Source of the DNA: a virus
Strand: one strand, 5' to 3'
DNA: 41,864 nucleotides
Virus record (IMG/VR): IMGVR_UViG_3300047673_000207
Span: 1 to 41,864 of that record
A model generated the notes under the pieces. The model was not told the DNA's origin. It did not search any database and saw only the letters and a list, made by a program, of their open reading frames with translations. The first letter of the stretch is position 1. Each line of letters begins with the position of its first letter. This document shows, one piece after another, positions 1 to 8,965 of the stretch. The translations under genes and the position numbers were made by a program.

Positions 1-471
1 CCCGAGCAGATCGCCGGCATCCAGGGCGCCACGGTCGTGCTGCCGCCCGACAGCGCCGCATCGGCCGGGGCGCGCGGCGTCTACGACAACCTCGAGCACA
101 ACACCATGCTGCGCGATGCGGGATACGTGGAGCTGGGCGTTGATCCGGCCGATCCGGGTGCCGAGGTCGAGGCGCCCCCAACCGGCGGGAACGGCGGCAA
201 CGGCGGCACGGCCACCGCGCCGGTCAACACCGCCGTGCCAGCGGTCACCCAGACAGGGACGACGCTCAACTGCACTCTCGGAGAATGGACCGGCGAGCCC
301 ACCAGCTACGCCTACGCCTGGCAGGTCAACGGTGTGGGCGTCGGCACTGACGCTGCGACCTACGACGTGCAGGCGGCCGATGTGGGGGGCGAAGCGACCT
401 GCACGGTGACCGCGACCAACGCGGCGGGCTCGGCGGCAGCGCCTCCGTCAGTCGGCGTCGTGGTGGCGTAA
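1..471 (+). CDS. Ig-like domain virion protein, 3' part (continues from 41746 across the circular join)
   Basis: The frame is open from base 1. The last 17 bases of the window equal the first 17, so joining 41746-41864 to base 18 gives one 190-residue protein. The N-terminal third is Ala/Pro-rich and ends near 'VYDNLEHNTMLRDAGYVELG'. A Gly/Asn linker (GGNGGNGG) follows, then a bacterial Ig-like fold of about 80 residues with the usual pattern of a tryptophan core and a late Cys-Thr-Val-Thr strand (AYAWQVNG, ATCTVTATN). Phage Ig-like domains usually decorate capsids or tails and bind surface glycans. It lies directly downstream of the major capsid gene, so a capsid-decoration or head-fibre role is inferred. 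A GTG at 37 is only an internal codon. Confidence 0.75.
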   Translation, partial: PEQIAGIQGATVVLPPDSAASAGARGVYDNLEHNTMLRDAGYVELGVDPADPGAEVEAPPTGGNGGNGGTATAPVNTAVPAVTQTGTTLNCTLGEWTGEPTSYAYAWQVNGVGVGTDAATYDVQAADVGGEATCTVTATNAAGSAAAPPSVGVVVA

Positions 472-474
472 GCT

Positions 475-807
475 ATGCCGGGGGGGCGGAACCAACTGGC
501 GCCTCCACCACTGCTATCCGGCGGCCCGGTGTGGTCGGATAGCGGTGGAACGCCTGCGTCCGGCCCGGTCCCGAGCGGCTCTCCGGGCTGGTCGTTCGGC
601 GACTTCCAGCAGTTGCCGACAGCGCCGCCACAGCAGACCTACACCGGAGCGATCCCGACACCGCCGAACAACTACGCGGCCGCCATCGCGGAGGTGCCGC
701 ACGACTACTACCAGATGCAGCAGCTGATGAACCAGCACGGGCCGAACAACCCGCAGCTCAATCAACTGCTGCAGCTGCTCTATCTCCGGCATCAGGGGCG
801 CACATGA
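475..807 (+). CDS. Hypothetical Pro/Gln-rich virion-region protein
   Basis: This 110-residue protein starts 3 bases after the Ig-like gene and overlaps the next start codon by 4 bases (ATGA), so it belongs to the structural operon. The N-terminal half is low-complexity, rich in Gly, Pro and Ser. The C-terminal third (DYYQMQQLMNQHGPNNPQLN) is Gln/Asn/Leu-rich and probably helical. There is no signal peptide or membrane segment. I do not recognise a family. Its place between a capsid-linked gene and a head-completion gene suggests a minor virion or assembly role. Confidence 0.6.
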   Translation: MPGGRNQLAPPPLLSGGPVWSDSGGTPASGPVPSGSPGWSFGDFQQLPTAPPQQTYTGAIPTPPNNYAAAIAEVPHDYYQMQQLMNQHGPNNPQLNQLLQLLYLRHQGRT

Positions 808-1451
808 CAACCTCGGTCGGCACGATCGCACAGCAGGCTCTCCGTCGTCTTGGCGTGCGCATCGTGCCTTTGGACGACTCTCCGACCCTGACGGAGATGG
901 TTTCATTCGATGTGATCGCGATTGGCGCCTTGATCGAGTTGGGCGTTATCGCGTCGGACGAAACGCCGATCGACGCTGACATGACGTACATGCGCGACAA
1001 GGTGGCGAGCGTGCATGCGGCATTGGACGCCCAAGGGATTGTGTGGTGGCCGGTCGGCTCGGTGCCGCGCGCGTTCGTCGAGGAGTACACCAAGCTCACC
1101 GCGGCAACGGCTGGGTCGTCCTTCGGCAAGGCCATTGATCCGGCGATGGTGGCACTGCACGAGGCGCGCATCCGCAAGGGCGCGATGGTGCTGTCGTCCG
1201 ACGACAACGCCCAGCAGGCGGTGCAGGCGGTCCACGATGACCTCGTCATGCGCGGCATCGCACGGTGGACATCGCTCGATATTCCGACCGCGTTGGGTGA
1301 TCCGTACGTCGTGCTCACCTGTGCCAATCTCGACCCACTGTTCGGCCTGCAGACGACCGACGCGAACGACGTGCGCGACGCAATGGTGGCGATCTACCGC
1401 TACGTCGCGCTGCCGAGCAGCGGCGAGACCGTGTCGGTGGCGTACTTCTAA
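804..1451 (+). CDS. Head-completion / tail accessory protein, P22 gp4-like
   Basis: The protein has 215 residues. The N-terminus (VGTIAQQALRRLGVRI) and the following helices, with 'HAALDAQGIVWWPVGSVP' followed by a helical tail, resemble P22 gp4-type adaptors, which bind below the portal and close the DNA-filled head. The assignment rests on this pattern and on context: a P22-like portal, a gp10-like protein and ejection proteins are all in this genome. It overlaps the preceding gene by 4 bases. A different head-tail connector family is the main alternative. Confidence 0.5.
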   Translation: MTTSVGTIAQQALRRLGVRIVPLDDSPTLTEMVSFDVIAIGALIELGVIASDETPIDADMTYMRDKVASVHAALDAQGIVWWPVGSVPRAFVEEYTKLTAATAGSSFGKAIDPAMVALHEARIRKGAMVLSSDDNAQQAVQAVHDDLVMRGIARWTSLDIPTALGDPYVVLTCANLDPLFGLQTTDANDVRDAMVAIYRYVALPSSGETVSVAYF

Positions 1452-1468
1452 ATCCCACGAGGTGTGCG

Positions 1469-2992
1469 GTGGCGTATAAGCTCGCGTACAGTGATTACTC
1501 GACGGCCTCCGGGCCGCCTGATCCGGCGGCGTGGGTTGGGCCGCCTGGGCCTATGGGGCCGCCTGGACCGCAGGGCATCCCAGGCCCATTGCCAGCAGGC
1601 GCTCCGTTCCTGCCGCTCGCCGGTGGCACGGTGTCGGGTAGTGTCAGCATCGGGGCCAATCAGCCGAACTACATCACGCTGGCGGGCGGTGTGGCTGGAT
1701 CGCCGGCAACCATTACCACGGCGGGTCCTTGGGCAGACCTCGACATCAGTCCCGCACTACAGGGACGGTTACACATGGCACTCTGGCGCAACTTTCCGGC
1801 GCCATCCAACCTACCGGAGTTGGCGCGCTGGGATTACGTCATGGAAGGCGCAATTCCCGCCGGTCAACAGCCGTCCGTCGAGTACCACGGACTGAACTAC
1901 GATACGGTGGATGCGTCGCTAGCCCAGGGTGGCGGCATGGGCTGCTTCGTCTACAGCGGCGGTCCAGGGGCCGGCGCTGTCGGTGGACGTGCGCTGTTTG
2001 GCGCCACACTTGCGCAGACAGGCGCTACGGTATGCCCCCCAGGCCAGTTCTACGTTGCAGGTGCGCGGTTCTCTGAGGCCAGCTATTCGGCCGGCGGCAC
2101 ATCCGGAAACAACCGTGGCTCGCTGTTCGGCGGCAATGACAGTGCCAGGCTCCATAGCGGCGCGACTTTCTGGGAAGCTGTTATCGGAACAGAAATCAAC
2201 ATTGCTGTGGAAGCTGGCGCGGCATGTCACTACAAGCACGGATTGAGCGTCATATTTTGGTCCACTGATGCCGTCGCGGGTGATGCGGGTAAGGACTACG
2301 GCATTGGCATATCGGCATCAGGGACGTGTGCCGGATGGGATGTAGGCTACGCTTTCGGCGACGCCTACGGCACATGGCCGATGAAATCAACCGGCACACT
2401 GATCGGCACGGTCGCCGGCGCGAGTGGTGGAGCGGCATGGCAGGCGGCATATGGCGTTGACTTCGCTCAGGTGACGTTCAGCCAGGCCGCGTTCAGATCA
2501 ACCGGCTTTTCTGTTGATGCCTATGGCGACGTTCAGACCAGGGCGCTGGCTGTCGGCGCCGGCGTCGCCTCGATCGACAGCACCGGAGCTGGCACATTCA
2601 CTCACGTCAAAGCGACAAGCGGTCTGGATTTCGGCTCGCAGTTTGCTGCGAGCAGCACTGACTTTTCCAAGCACATCTCTCTGTACGGCAGCACGTTCGG
2701 GATATGCGTAGATAATAACGCCAACCTGTGCATCTCCGCACAGGCGGGGTTTTCTTCGATCTTCATGGTAGGCGCTGGCCCTGTCGCCACGATTGGTATC
2801 AATGGCGTTACCAGTCAGGCCGCGATGCAGATTGGTGGTGCGTCAGGCCCGACCTGGACCACCGGCAGCGGCGTGCCGTCATCCACGCAACCAGTCGGCT
2901 CGCTTTATTCGCGCGTATCTACGTGGGCGGCAGGCGCAACGCTCTATGTGAGCAAGGGTGCTGGCGCATGGACGGCAGTAGCGAGCGTGTGA
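1469..2992 (+). CDS. Tail fibre-like protein with short collagen-like segment
   Basis: The GTG start at 1469 is preceded by an ACGAGG ribosome-binding site. Residues about 23-40 form a short Gly-X-Y stretch (GPPGPMGPPGPQGIPGP). The rest is a long Gly/Ser/Ala-rich beta-type sequence (about 450 residues) typical of phage fibre or tip proteins, including 'PFLPLAGGTVSGSVSI', a common phage fibre repeat motif. No catalytic motif or chaperone domain is evident. It stands first in a row of receptor-binding-type proteins, so host attachment is inferred. The stop overlaps the next start by one base (TGATG). Confidence 0.6.
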   Translation: MAYKLAYSDYSTASGPPDPAAWVGPPGPMGPPGPQGIPGPLPAGAPFLPLAGGTVSGSVSIGANQPNYITLAGGVAGSPATITTAGPWADLDISPALQGRLHMALWRNFPAPSNLPELARWDYVMEGAIPAGQQPSVEYHGLNYDTVDASLAQGGGMGCFVYSGGPGAGAVGGRALFGATLAQTGATVCPPGQFYVAGARFSEASYSAGGTSGNNRGSLFGGNDSARLHSGATFWEAVIGTEINIAVEAGAACHYKHGLSVIFWSTDAVAGDAGKDYGIGISASGTCAGWDVGYAFGDAYGTWPMKSTGTLIGTVAGASGGAAWQAAYGVDFAQVTFSQAAFRSTGFSVDAYGDVQTRALAVGAGVASIDSTGAGTFTHVKATSGLDFGSQFAASSTDFSKHISLYGSTFGICVDNNANLCISAQAGFSSIFMVGAGPVATIGINGVTSQAAMQIGGASGPTWTTGSGVPSSTQPVGSLYSRVSTWAAGATLYVSKGAGAWTAVASV

Positions 2993-3183
2993 TGGACATG
3001 CAGCCGATCGAACCATCGCGCCAACTCACCGCCACACTCACCGCGCAGCAATGGGAGGCGGTGCTGGGCCATCTGGACGCGGGGCAGCACCGGATCGTGC
3101 GCCCGATCATCGACGCCCTTATGCAGCAGTTGCAGCAGCAGTCGCAGCCACGGTTCTCCATGGAGGACGCCGACAATGCCTGA
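2992..3183 (+). CDS. Small hypothetical protein in fibre operon
   Basis: The start is placed at ATG 2992, overlapping the fibre stop by one base; an ATG at 2998 is also possible. A much longer upstream reading would lie inside the fibre gene and is not credible. The 63 residues are mostly helical ([20 protein letters not shown], then a Leu/Gln-rich helix) and could oligomerise. It overlaps the next gene by 8 bases. The family is unknown; a small fibre chaperone or connector is only a guess from position. Confidence 0.6.
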   Translation: MDMQPIEPSRQLTATLTAQQWEAVLGHLDAGQHRIVRPIIDALMQQLQQQSQPRFSMEDADNA

Positions 3184-3877
3184 CGGTATGAGCATCCCCG
3201 GCGGACCGTCGTTCGCTGGCTCACCGTCATCCAGCGTGCCAGGGGGGCCTGACTTCGCGGGCAACCCGCAGCCGCCGGACGTGCCGTGCGACCCTGTAGG
3301 TGATGCGTGGCGCGGGCCTCCAGGGCCTCCGGGGCCGCCAGGGCCTGCTACACCGGGTCCGGCAGGGCCACCGGGCGCTGACAGCACCGTGCCGGGGCCG
3401 CCTGGCGCCACAGGCCCGACAGGGCCAGCGGGGGGCACTGGATCGACCGGACCAACTGGCGCAACGGGGCCTGCTGGTCCAGCGGGAGCTACTGGCCCCG
3501 CTGGCGCTACAGGGGCCACAGGTCCAGCGGGCACACCGGCCACATCCCGCAACACCGCACGCCTGCAAGCTCAGTGGGTGACCGGTGCGATCGTCGCCAA
3601 CGATACCGTCTGGCTGGCCTACGACGCGCCCTATGCTGGCACTGTGACCGCGCTGACTTACTTCACCGGCAATGGAAGCTTCAGCGTGGCGATCCAGATC
3701 AACGGGACGAACGTGACCGGGCTGTCGGCGATATCCGTCAGCAGCGCGACGCCAGCGACGGCGAGTGCCTCCGGCGCCAATACGTTCACGGCGGGGCAGC
3801 GCATCACAGCGGTGATCACATCAGCGACCAGCAGCCCTACTGATGCACTGCTCTCGCTTGCCGTGACGTGGAGCTAA
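3176..3877 (+). CDS. Collagen-like phage protein
   Basis: The protein has 233 residues. About residues 46-120 are an almost uninterrupted run of Gly-X-Y triplets ([27 protein letters not shown]), the signature of trimeric collagen-like phage fibres. A C-terminal domain of about 110 residues ([20 protein letters not shown] onward) is Thr/Ser/Ala-rich and probably a beta-sandwich that nucleates or caps the trimer. It is the second collagen-bearing gene in the operon; the first has only a short collagen segment. Attachment to the host surface is the likely role. Confidence 0.75.
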   Translation: MPDGMSIPGGPSFAGSPSSSVPGGPDFAGNPQPPDVPCDPVGDAWRGPPGPPGPPGPATPGPAGPPGADSTVPGPPGATGPTGPAGGTGSTGPTGATGPAGPAGATGPAGATGATGPAGTPATSRNTARLQAQWVTGAIVANDTVWLAYDAPYAGTVTALTYFTGNGSFSVAIQINGTNVTGLSAISVSSATPATASASGANTFTAGQRITAVITSATSSPTDALLSLAVTWS

Positions 3878-3886
3878 TAGGGGCCG

Positions 3887-4483
3887 ATGGCCAACACGAC
3901 ATGGAACCCCAGCGACAAGACGAATTGCACGCTGACAGGTGGCAATCTGATCGCCACGACGGCTGCCGGCGGCGGTGGTGTCCGTGGGATCAACGCCAAG
4001 ACTGCCGGGAAGTATTATATCGAGCTCACTTATACGACACTCAATACTAACAGCATTAGTTCCGGCCTAGCCTTAGCTACAGCTAGCTTAACAAGCCCAG
4101 GGGTCGGGGCTGCTAATGTTATCCGGTTGACCGGAAACATATCCGTAAACGGCAGCGCGACGGGATTTAATTTAGGCTTGATCGCCGCAAGCGCTGTAAT
4201 CGGCATCGCTGTTGATTTTGGTAGTCAGCTGATTTGGTTTCGTATCGCCCCATCGGGTAACTGGAACGGAAACGGGACAGCAAATCCGGCAACCGGCGTT
4301 AATGGAGCCAGTATCAGTACCATTACCGGCTCGTTTTTTCCTCTTATGGCCGGCTCCACCTCGGACAAGGTGACCGCGAACTTCGGGGATATAGCATTCT
4401 CAGGGGCTGTGCCATCCGGCTTTGTCGCTGGTTGGCCTGTATCCACAGCGATCAACGGCCCCATCGTCACGATGATCGGATAA
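3887..4483 (+). CDS. SPRY-like phage structural protein
   Basis: The 198 residues follow the pattern of phage SPRY/B30.2-like proteins: an N-terminal 'WNPSDKTNCTLTGGNLIAT', a central 'AGKYYIELTY', 'IGIAVDFGSQLIWFRI' and a C-terminal 'VTANFGDIAF' with 'PSGF'. In phages these are accessory receptor-binding or baseplate proteins. Bases about 4010-4200 are noticeably richer in A/T than their neighbours (for example a run of TTAGCTACAGCTAGC), suggesting a mosaic segment. Confidence 0.65.
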   Translation: MANTTWNPSDKTNCTLTGGNLIATTAAGGGGVRGINAKTAGKYYIELTYTTLNTNSISSGLALATASLTSPGVGAANVIRLTGNISVNGSATGFNLGLIAASAVIGIAVDFGSQLIWFRIAPSGNWNGNGTANPATGVNGASISTITGSFFPLMAGSTSDKVTANFGDIAFSGAVPSGFVAGWPVSTAINGPIVTMIG

Positions 4484-4486
4484 CCC

Positions 4487-5029
4487 ATGCCCTCATTCGC
4501 CATGACGGTGCCCTACATGCGCACCTCGCCCGTTCACATCCCACGCCGCGACCTCGTGCTCGGCCGCGCCGACAGCCTGTTCCTCCGCGTCACCGTGGTC
4601 GACAGCGATAGCGTCTGTGCGCAGGGGATCGATCTGTCCGGTGGTATCGGTGGCCCGGTGCTGCAAATGCTCGTCTGGCCCGATCAGCACCACCGAGGGG
4701 CGTGGGACTACGGCGCCTACTGGCACTGGCCGCAGTGCCCGCAGACCGTGCTGTGGGTCGGCACGGGCGTGATCAGCGATGCCCTCGGGGCGTTCGACAT
4801 ATCATTCCCGACAGCCACCATGGCAGGCTGGCCGCGGCGCTGCGCCTACGCGCTGCAGCTCGACTACGACGGCGGCGGCGGGACTGATCTGCTGGCCGAG
4901 GGCAGGCTGCATCTGAGGCACTCGGTGCCGCGCACGATCAACCCAGTCATTATGCTCACCGATCCGAACCCGGCGACGCTGACCGATCCAGGCGAAGCCA
5001 TTTATCTCGCCGGAGGGCCATTGCCATGA
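4487..5029 (+). CDS. Hypothetical tail protein upstream of tailspike
   Basis: The protein has 180 residues and overlaps the tailspike start by 4 bases (ATGA), implying coupled translation. The N-terminal half (RRDLVLGRADSLFLRVTVVD) resembles the start of beta-sandwich baseplate-type domains, and the middle is Trp-rich. The C-terminal segment (TINPVIMLTDPNP) is probably an extended linker. I do not recognise a catalytic family. An adaptor between tail tip and tailspike is an inference from position. Confidence 0.55.
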   Translation: MPSFAMTVPYMRTSPVHIPRRDLVLGRADSLFLRVTVVDSDSVCAQGIDLSGGIGGPVLQMLVWPDQHHRGAWDYGAYWHWPQCPQTVLWVGTGVISDALGAFDISFPTATMAGWPRRCAYALQLDYDGGGGTDLLAEGRLHLRHSVPRTINPVIMLTDPNPATLTDPGEAIYLAGGPLP

Positions 5030-6726
5030 GCGTCACGACAGGCACGTTCCCAGGCGTTCGCATTGTCGACATGCCCGACCTCGGCGCAGTCAACGACGCC
5101 TCGTCGTTCGTGGGCGAGCGGGCTGGTAGCGGGCGGTTCAGCGCACCGGCATTTCAGAGCTATGTGTCGAACAGTCTCGTCGACCCGCGCATTTTCAACG
5201 TCAAGCGCTATGGCGCCAAGGGCGACGGTACCACCAACGATACCGCCGCCATCCAGGCCGCGATCAATGCCGGCGTGGCGATGGGCGCACCAGGCTTCTG
5301 CATCCAGATCCCGCCCGGCATCTATCTCCTCACCGGCACCCTCACGGCATCGCTCGCAGCCAACGCCTCGATGACGCTGCAGGGCTACGGCCAGAACGCA
5401 ACCGAGCTGCGCTGGAGCAGCGCCAGCGGCAACGGCCTGGTGATCAATTATCCCGGCGGTGCCACCTGGTGGGACCATCCCAGCAGCGCCACCATCCAGG
5501 GGCTGTCGCTCACCACCTCGGTGGACACCACAGGCACCGCGCTCACCATCAACGGCAACTATGCGACCGGCTACGTCGTGGCGCAGACCACGATCCGGGA
5601 TGTGAGCATCGGCGGCAGGCCGAGCACCGGCCAATGGCTCAACGGCATCCTGTTCGCCTCGGTCGCCGAGACGCTGCTGGAGAACGTGTTGATCTCAGGC
5701 ATTGCGGGCGCCGGGGTCGGTGCGAACCCGGCACCAAAGGGCACCGGGGTGTCCTATGCCGGCACGTCCACAGCCATCGCCACGCAGCACAACCTGTTCG
5801 CGGTCAACATCTTCTTTCTCGATACCGGGGTGAACATCAACTCGTATATACAAGGCGTGCTGATGTTCGCGGTCTCGACGACCTCGTGCAACTTCGGCGT
5901 CAACTGTCCCGGAGCGCTGGTCGGGGGTGCTCCCGACATTCAACAGGTGTCGCTCTCACAGTGCCAGCTCGCCTGCTACCAGATGTGCCTGCGGATGACC
6001 GCCTGCCTGGATTGCTCGATCGATGGCTGCCTGATGTTCCTGCTCGCCGGCGCACCGACGAACACCTACGTCATGCTGATGGACAGTTGCCAGCGTATGC
6101 AGGTCACCGGCAACGATCTCCAGGGGCGCAACATAACCGGACACGTCGGCATCGGTATCACCAACACGCTGGCGATCGACCAAGGGCCATATCCCAGCAT
6201 CGTCAGCGGCTGCACGTTGCAGGACTTGCAGATCGGCGTGGTCATCGACACCGCCACGAAAAGCGTCACGGTCGCGCAGAACTGCTACGGCACGATTGCC
6301 ACCGCGGTGCAGAACAACAGCGACACCGGGGGCTTTTACGGCGAGTTCATCACTGCGGCACGGGCGGTCGGCTCAGCGCTGGCACTGACAGACAATGCCC
6401 AGGTGACGGTCACCTCGATCAGCCTGCCGGCCGGGGATTGGGAAATCAGCGCGCAGACGCTGTTTACCGGGCCAAGCGCGACGGTGGTGGCGGGCGTAGC
6501 CGCCGGCATGTCAGCAACAACGGCGTCGGTCGATCCGGCCCATGCGGTAGAGTTCTCCTGTTCCAACTTCGCCGTGTTCAGCACCGTGACGCAGATTGCG
6601 ATGAGTGCCGGCCCATACCGGTTCACCAACACCGCCCGCGCAACTTACTACATGACCGCGCTTGGACATTTCAGCGTCAGCACCATGAGCGTCTATGGCA
6701 CCATCAGCGCACGGCGGATCGTCTGA
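5026..6726 (+). CDS. Tailspike with pectate-lyase-like beta-helix
   Basis: The protein has 566 residues. After about 55 residues of N-terminal adaptor comes 'NVKRYGAKGDGTTNDTAAIQ', the hallmark of pectate-lyase-3/GH28-like right-handed beta-helices in phage tailspikes. The helix runs to about residue 440. The last 110 residues form a separate domain (SISLPAGDWEI ... GTISARRIV) shared with the protein at 8232-8732. Such spikes usually bind or cleave capsular or lipopolysaccharide glycans at the cell surface. Catalytic residues cannot be assigned by eye. Confidence 0.8.
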   Translation: MSVTTGTFPGVRIVDMPDLGAVNDASSFVGERAGSGRFSAPAFQSYVSNSLVDPRIFNVKRYGAKGDGTTNDTAAIQAAINAGVAMGAPGFCIQIPPGIYLLTGTLTASLAANASMTLQGYGQNATELRWSSASGNGLVINYPGGATWWDHPSSATIQGLSLTTSVDTTGTALTINGNYATGYVVAQTTIRDVSIGGRPSTGQWLNGILFASVAETLLENVLISGIAGAGVGANPAPKGTGVSYAGTSTAIATQHNLFAVNIFFLDTGVNINSYIQGVLMFAVSTTSCNFGVNCPGALVGGAPDIQQVSLSQCQLACYQMCLRMTACLDCSIDGCLMFLLAGAPTNTYVMLMDSCQRMQVTGNDLQGRNITGHVGIGITNTLAIDQGPYPSIVSGCTLQDLQIGVVIDTATKSVTVAQNCYGTIATAVQNNSDTGGFYGEFITAARAVGSALALTDNAQVTVTSISLPAGDWEISAQTLFTGPSATVVAGVAAGMSATTASVDPAHAVEFSCSNFAVFSTVTQIAMSAGPYRFTNTARATYYMTALGHFSVSTMSVYGTISARRIV

Positions 6727-8232
6727 ATGTCGCAGACCGTCGCAGCCGCACCGGCGCCGGCCGGTGGCATGCAGCGCATTCCGCTGCCGCTGGAGAGCTA
6801 CCAGCACGCCTCGCCGCCGCTCAATCATAAGCGCCTGCTCAATCTGTATGCCGAGCAGGAGCCGTCAGACAGCCGCACCGCCGCCGCGCTGATCGCAACG
6901 CCAGGTTTGATCTGGGAGGGCGTCACCTACGGCACCGGGCCGGTGCATGCCATGAACACCGATTACCCCGGCTCGATCTATGTCGCTTCCGGGACGCACT
7001 TCTATCGGGCAACGCAGCCGATCGGCAGCACAACGGTGGCTGTCGAGGATCTGGGGGAGATCGGCACGCCGAGCGGCACCGACTTTCCGTTCAACCTGAT
7101 GGTAACGATCGCAGTCGGCGTCAACGGCGCCGTGGTCTGTGTGCCGCCGAATGCCTTCACTTGCACGCACACCGGAGCGCTCAATCAGATCGGCGGCGAG
7201 TTCCCGGGTGCTCGCTCGGTGACCTATCTCGACGGCTATTTCGTGTTTAGCCAGGATGAGATTGGCGGCCAGTTCTTCACCTCGCTGCTGCTCGATCCCA
7301 CCGCCTATGATGCACTCGACTTCGCCTATGCCGATGGCGTGCCCAACGTGATCCGCCGGGTGATGACGCTGCGCGGCGAGTTGTGGCTGTTGGGCGACGG
7401 CGGGTTAGAGATCTGGTATGACGCCGGCTCGTCAGGGCTGGAGACAGGTCTATCCTCCGGCCTCTCGTTCTTCCCGTTCAGGCGGCAGAACGGCGGCGTG
7501 CTGCAGACCGGCTGCGGCACCATTCGCTCAGCGGCGATCTGTGATGGTTCGCTGTTCTGGGTCGGTACCAACGGCATGGTCAACCGCAGCGTCGGCTACA
7601 AGGCACAGCGTATTTCAACGCACGCCATCGAGGACATCATCAAGGCCAGCGGCGTGACCGCGGTCACCTCGGCGCTGTCGTATTTCGAGGAGGGGCACAC
7701 CTTCTATGTGCTCAACCTCCCCGATCGCTCGCTGGTCTATGACGTGGCGACCGGGGCGTGGGCCGAGCGATCGAGCAGCGCTGACGGTTCCGGGCCCTGG
7801 CTGCCAGCGGCGGTGGGGCATACCGACATCGTCAACCACTTCGGCAGCTCGGTCGACGGGCGCAGCTATCTGATCAATCCGGCAGGGTTGGACTTTATCG
7901 TGGACACCGACAACGACATCACGGTGATGCGGCAGTTCATCACGCCGCCATTGTGGGCCGGCACCTATCGGGCGTTCTGCGCGCGGCTGGAAATCGAGAT
8001 GGAGGTGGGTGGGCTGCAACCGACGAGGGACATTGTGCTCGACTGGTCGGACGATGGCGGGCGCAGCTGGAGCGCGGGCCGCACGATGACGGCGGGGGTG
8101 GCCTACGGCGATCGCGTGCGGGTTTACACCACGCGGCTGGGCTCGTTCAGGCAGCGCATGTTCCGCGTCACCATGACGCACCACGCCACGATCTACGGCA
8201 TCGATGTTGACATCTCTAAGGGCAGCGCCTGA
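6727..8232 (+). CDS. Packaged DNA stabilisation protein, P22 gp10-like
   Basis: The protein has 501 residues, near the P22 gp10 length. Characteristic segments are present in order: 'KRLLNLYAEQEPSDSRTAAA' near the start, 'VTYLDGYFVFSQ', 'LWLLGDGGLEIWYDAGSSG', 'FFPFRR', 'QRISTHAIEDII' and 'FYVLNLPDRSLVYDVATGAW'. These define the beta-propeller-like hub protein that plugs the tail below gp4 and holds packaged DNA. It starts directly after the tailspike stop and overlaps the next gene by one base. Confidence 0.85.
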   Translation: MSQTVAAAPAPAGGMQRIPLPLESYQHASPPLNHKRLLNLYAEQEPSDSRTAAALIATPGLIWEGVTYGTGPVHAMNTDYPGSIYVASGTHFYRATQPIGSTTVAVEDLGEIGTPSGTDFPFNLMVTIAVGVNGAVVCVPPNAFTCTHTGALNQIGGEFPGARSVTYLDGYFVFSQDEIGGQFFTSLLLDPTAYDALDFAYADGVPNVIRRVMTLRGELWLLGDGGLEIWYDAGSSGLETGLSSGLSFFPFRRQNGGVLQTGCGTIRSAAICDGSLFWVGTNGMVNRSVGYKAQRISTHAIEDIIKASGVTAVTSALSYFEEGHTFYVLNLPDRSLVYDVATGAWAERSSSADGSGPWLPAAVGHTDIVNHFGSSVDGRSYLINPAGLDFIVDTDNDITVMRQFITPPLWAGTYRAFCARLEIEMEVGGLQPTRDIVLDWSDDGGRSWSAGRTMTAGVAYGDRVRVYTTRLGSFRQRMFRVTMTHHATIYGIDVDISKGSA

Positions 8233-8732
8233 TGGCCCTGGCGCCGCCGCCGCCGGTCAACGAGGCGCCGCTGGAGACGAGCGGCCAGCACACCCAGGCG
8301 TGGAGCGGTTATTTCCGCAGCATGTCTGACGCTCTCTCGCAGATTGGCAGGGGCGTGACGGACGGGTCGGATGCGGCAGCGGGCCAGGTCGGGGAATACA
8401 TGACCGCATCGGCTAGTGGCATCGCGCTGGTGAACAATGTGCCGATCAACGTGGTGTCGCTCGATTTGCCGGCGGGTGACTGGGATGTGACGGGGAATGC
8501 ACAGATCAGCTCGCCGGGCGGCACCCGCAACATCTTCGGCGCTGGCCTGGACGGCATCGACACGCAGATCGCGGCGACGTTTCCGACCACGGGGACGACG
8601 GTGAACGGGATCAACGCGGCGCTGCGGCGCTACAACGTGACGGCGGCGACGACGGTGTGGCTGCAGGCGCTCGGCTCGTTCAGCGGCAGCGCGACTGCCA
8701 GCGGTTCCATTCGCGCGAGGCGGATGCGCTGA
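8232..8732 (+). CDS. Small tail protein sharing the tailspike C-terminal domain
   Basis: The protein has 166 residues. The N-terminal 50 residues (ETSGQHTQAWSGYFRSMSDA) are a helical segment typical of proteins attached to a gp10-like hub. The C-terminal 110 residues match the end of the tailspike in order and spacing: 'VSLDLPAGDWDV', a Thr/Ala-rich middle, 'WLQALGSFSGS' and terminal 'GSIRARRMR'. It occupies the position where P22-like phages encode a tail needle, but it has no long coiled coil. It probably contributes to the tail tip. Confidence 0.6.
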   Translation: MALAPPPPVNEAPLETSGQHTQAWSGYFRSMSDALSQIGRGVTDGSDAAAGQVGEYMTASASGIALVNNVPINVVSLDLPAGDWDVTGNAQISSPGGTRNIFGAGLDGIDTQIAATFPTTGTTVNGINAALRRYNVTAATTVWLQALGSFSGSATASGSIRARRMR

Positions 8733-8965
8733 TGGACGACTGGCTGGAGACACTACGAGCGCATGTCGAGTGGCAGCTTGGCGATCAGGTGGCCTGGGTT
8801 ACCACCGGCATGAGAGACCACGGCGGCTGGCACGGCATCTACCTCCGCACACAGAACGGCTGGCGGCATGCTGTAGCGGTGCAGCCTGACGACTCGCCGG
8901 AAGAGGTGGTGGAGGCGCTCCAGAAGGCGATCGACGAGCGGCGCAATAGGCCGGGGAAGTGCTAG
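8732..8965 (+). CDS. Small hypothetical protein
   Basis: ATG 8732 overlaps the previous stop by one base (TGATG), so this start is preferred over upstream codons inside the tail gene. The 77 residues are soluble and charged: an N-terminal helix (MDDWLETLRAHVEWQL), a central beta-type stretch (GGWHGIYLRTQNGWRHAVAV) and a C-terminal helix. I do not recognise the family. It leads into the oxygenase/cupin pair. Confidence 0.6.
   Translation: MDDWLETLRAHVEWQLGDQVAWVTTGMRDHGGWHGIYLRTQNGWRHAVAVQPDDSPEEVVEALQKAIDERRNRPGKC

Noticed and set aside
5469-6830. 453-codon plus-strand frame overlapping the tailspike
   Set aside because: It is Arg/His/Gln-rich with no domain, a typical out-of-frame shadow of the GC-rich beta-helix gene.
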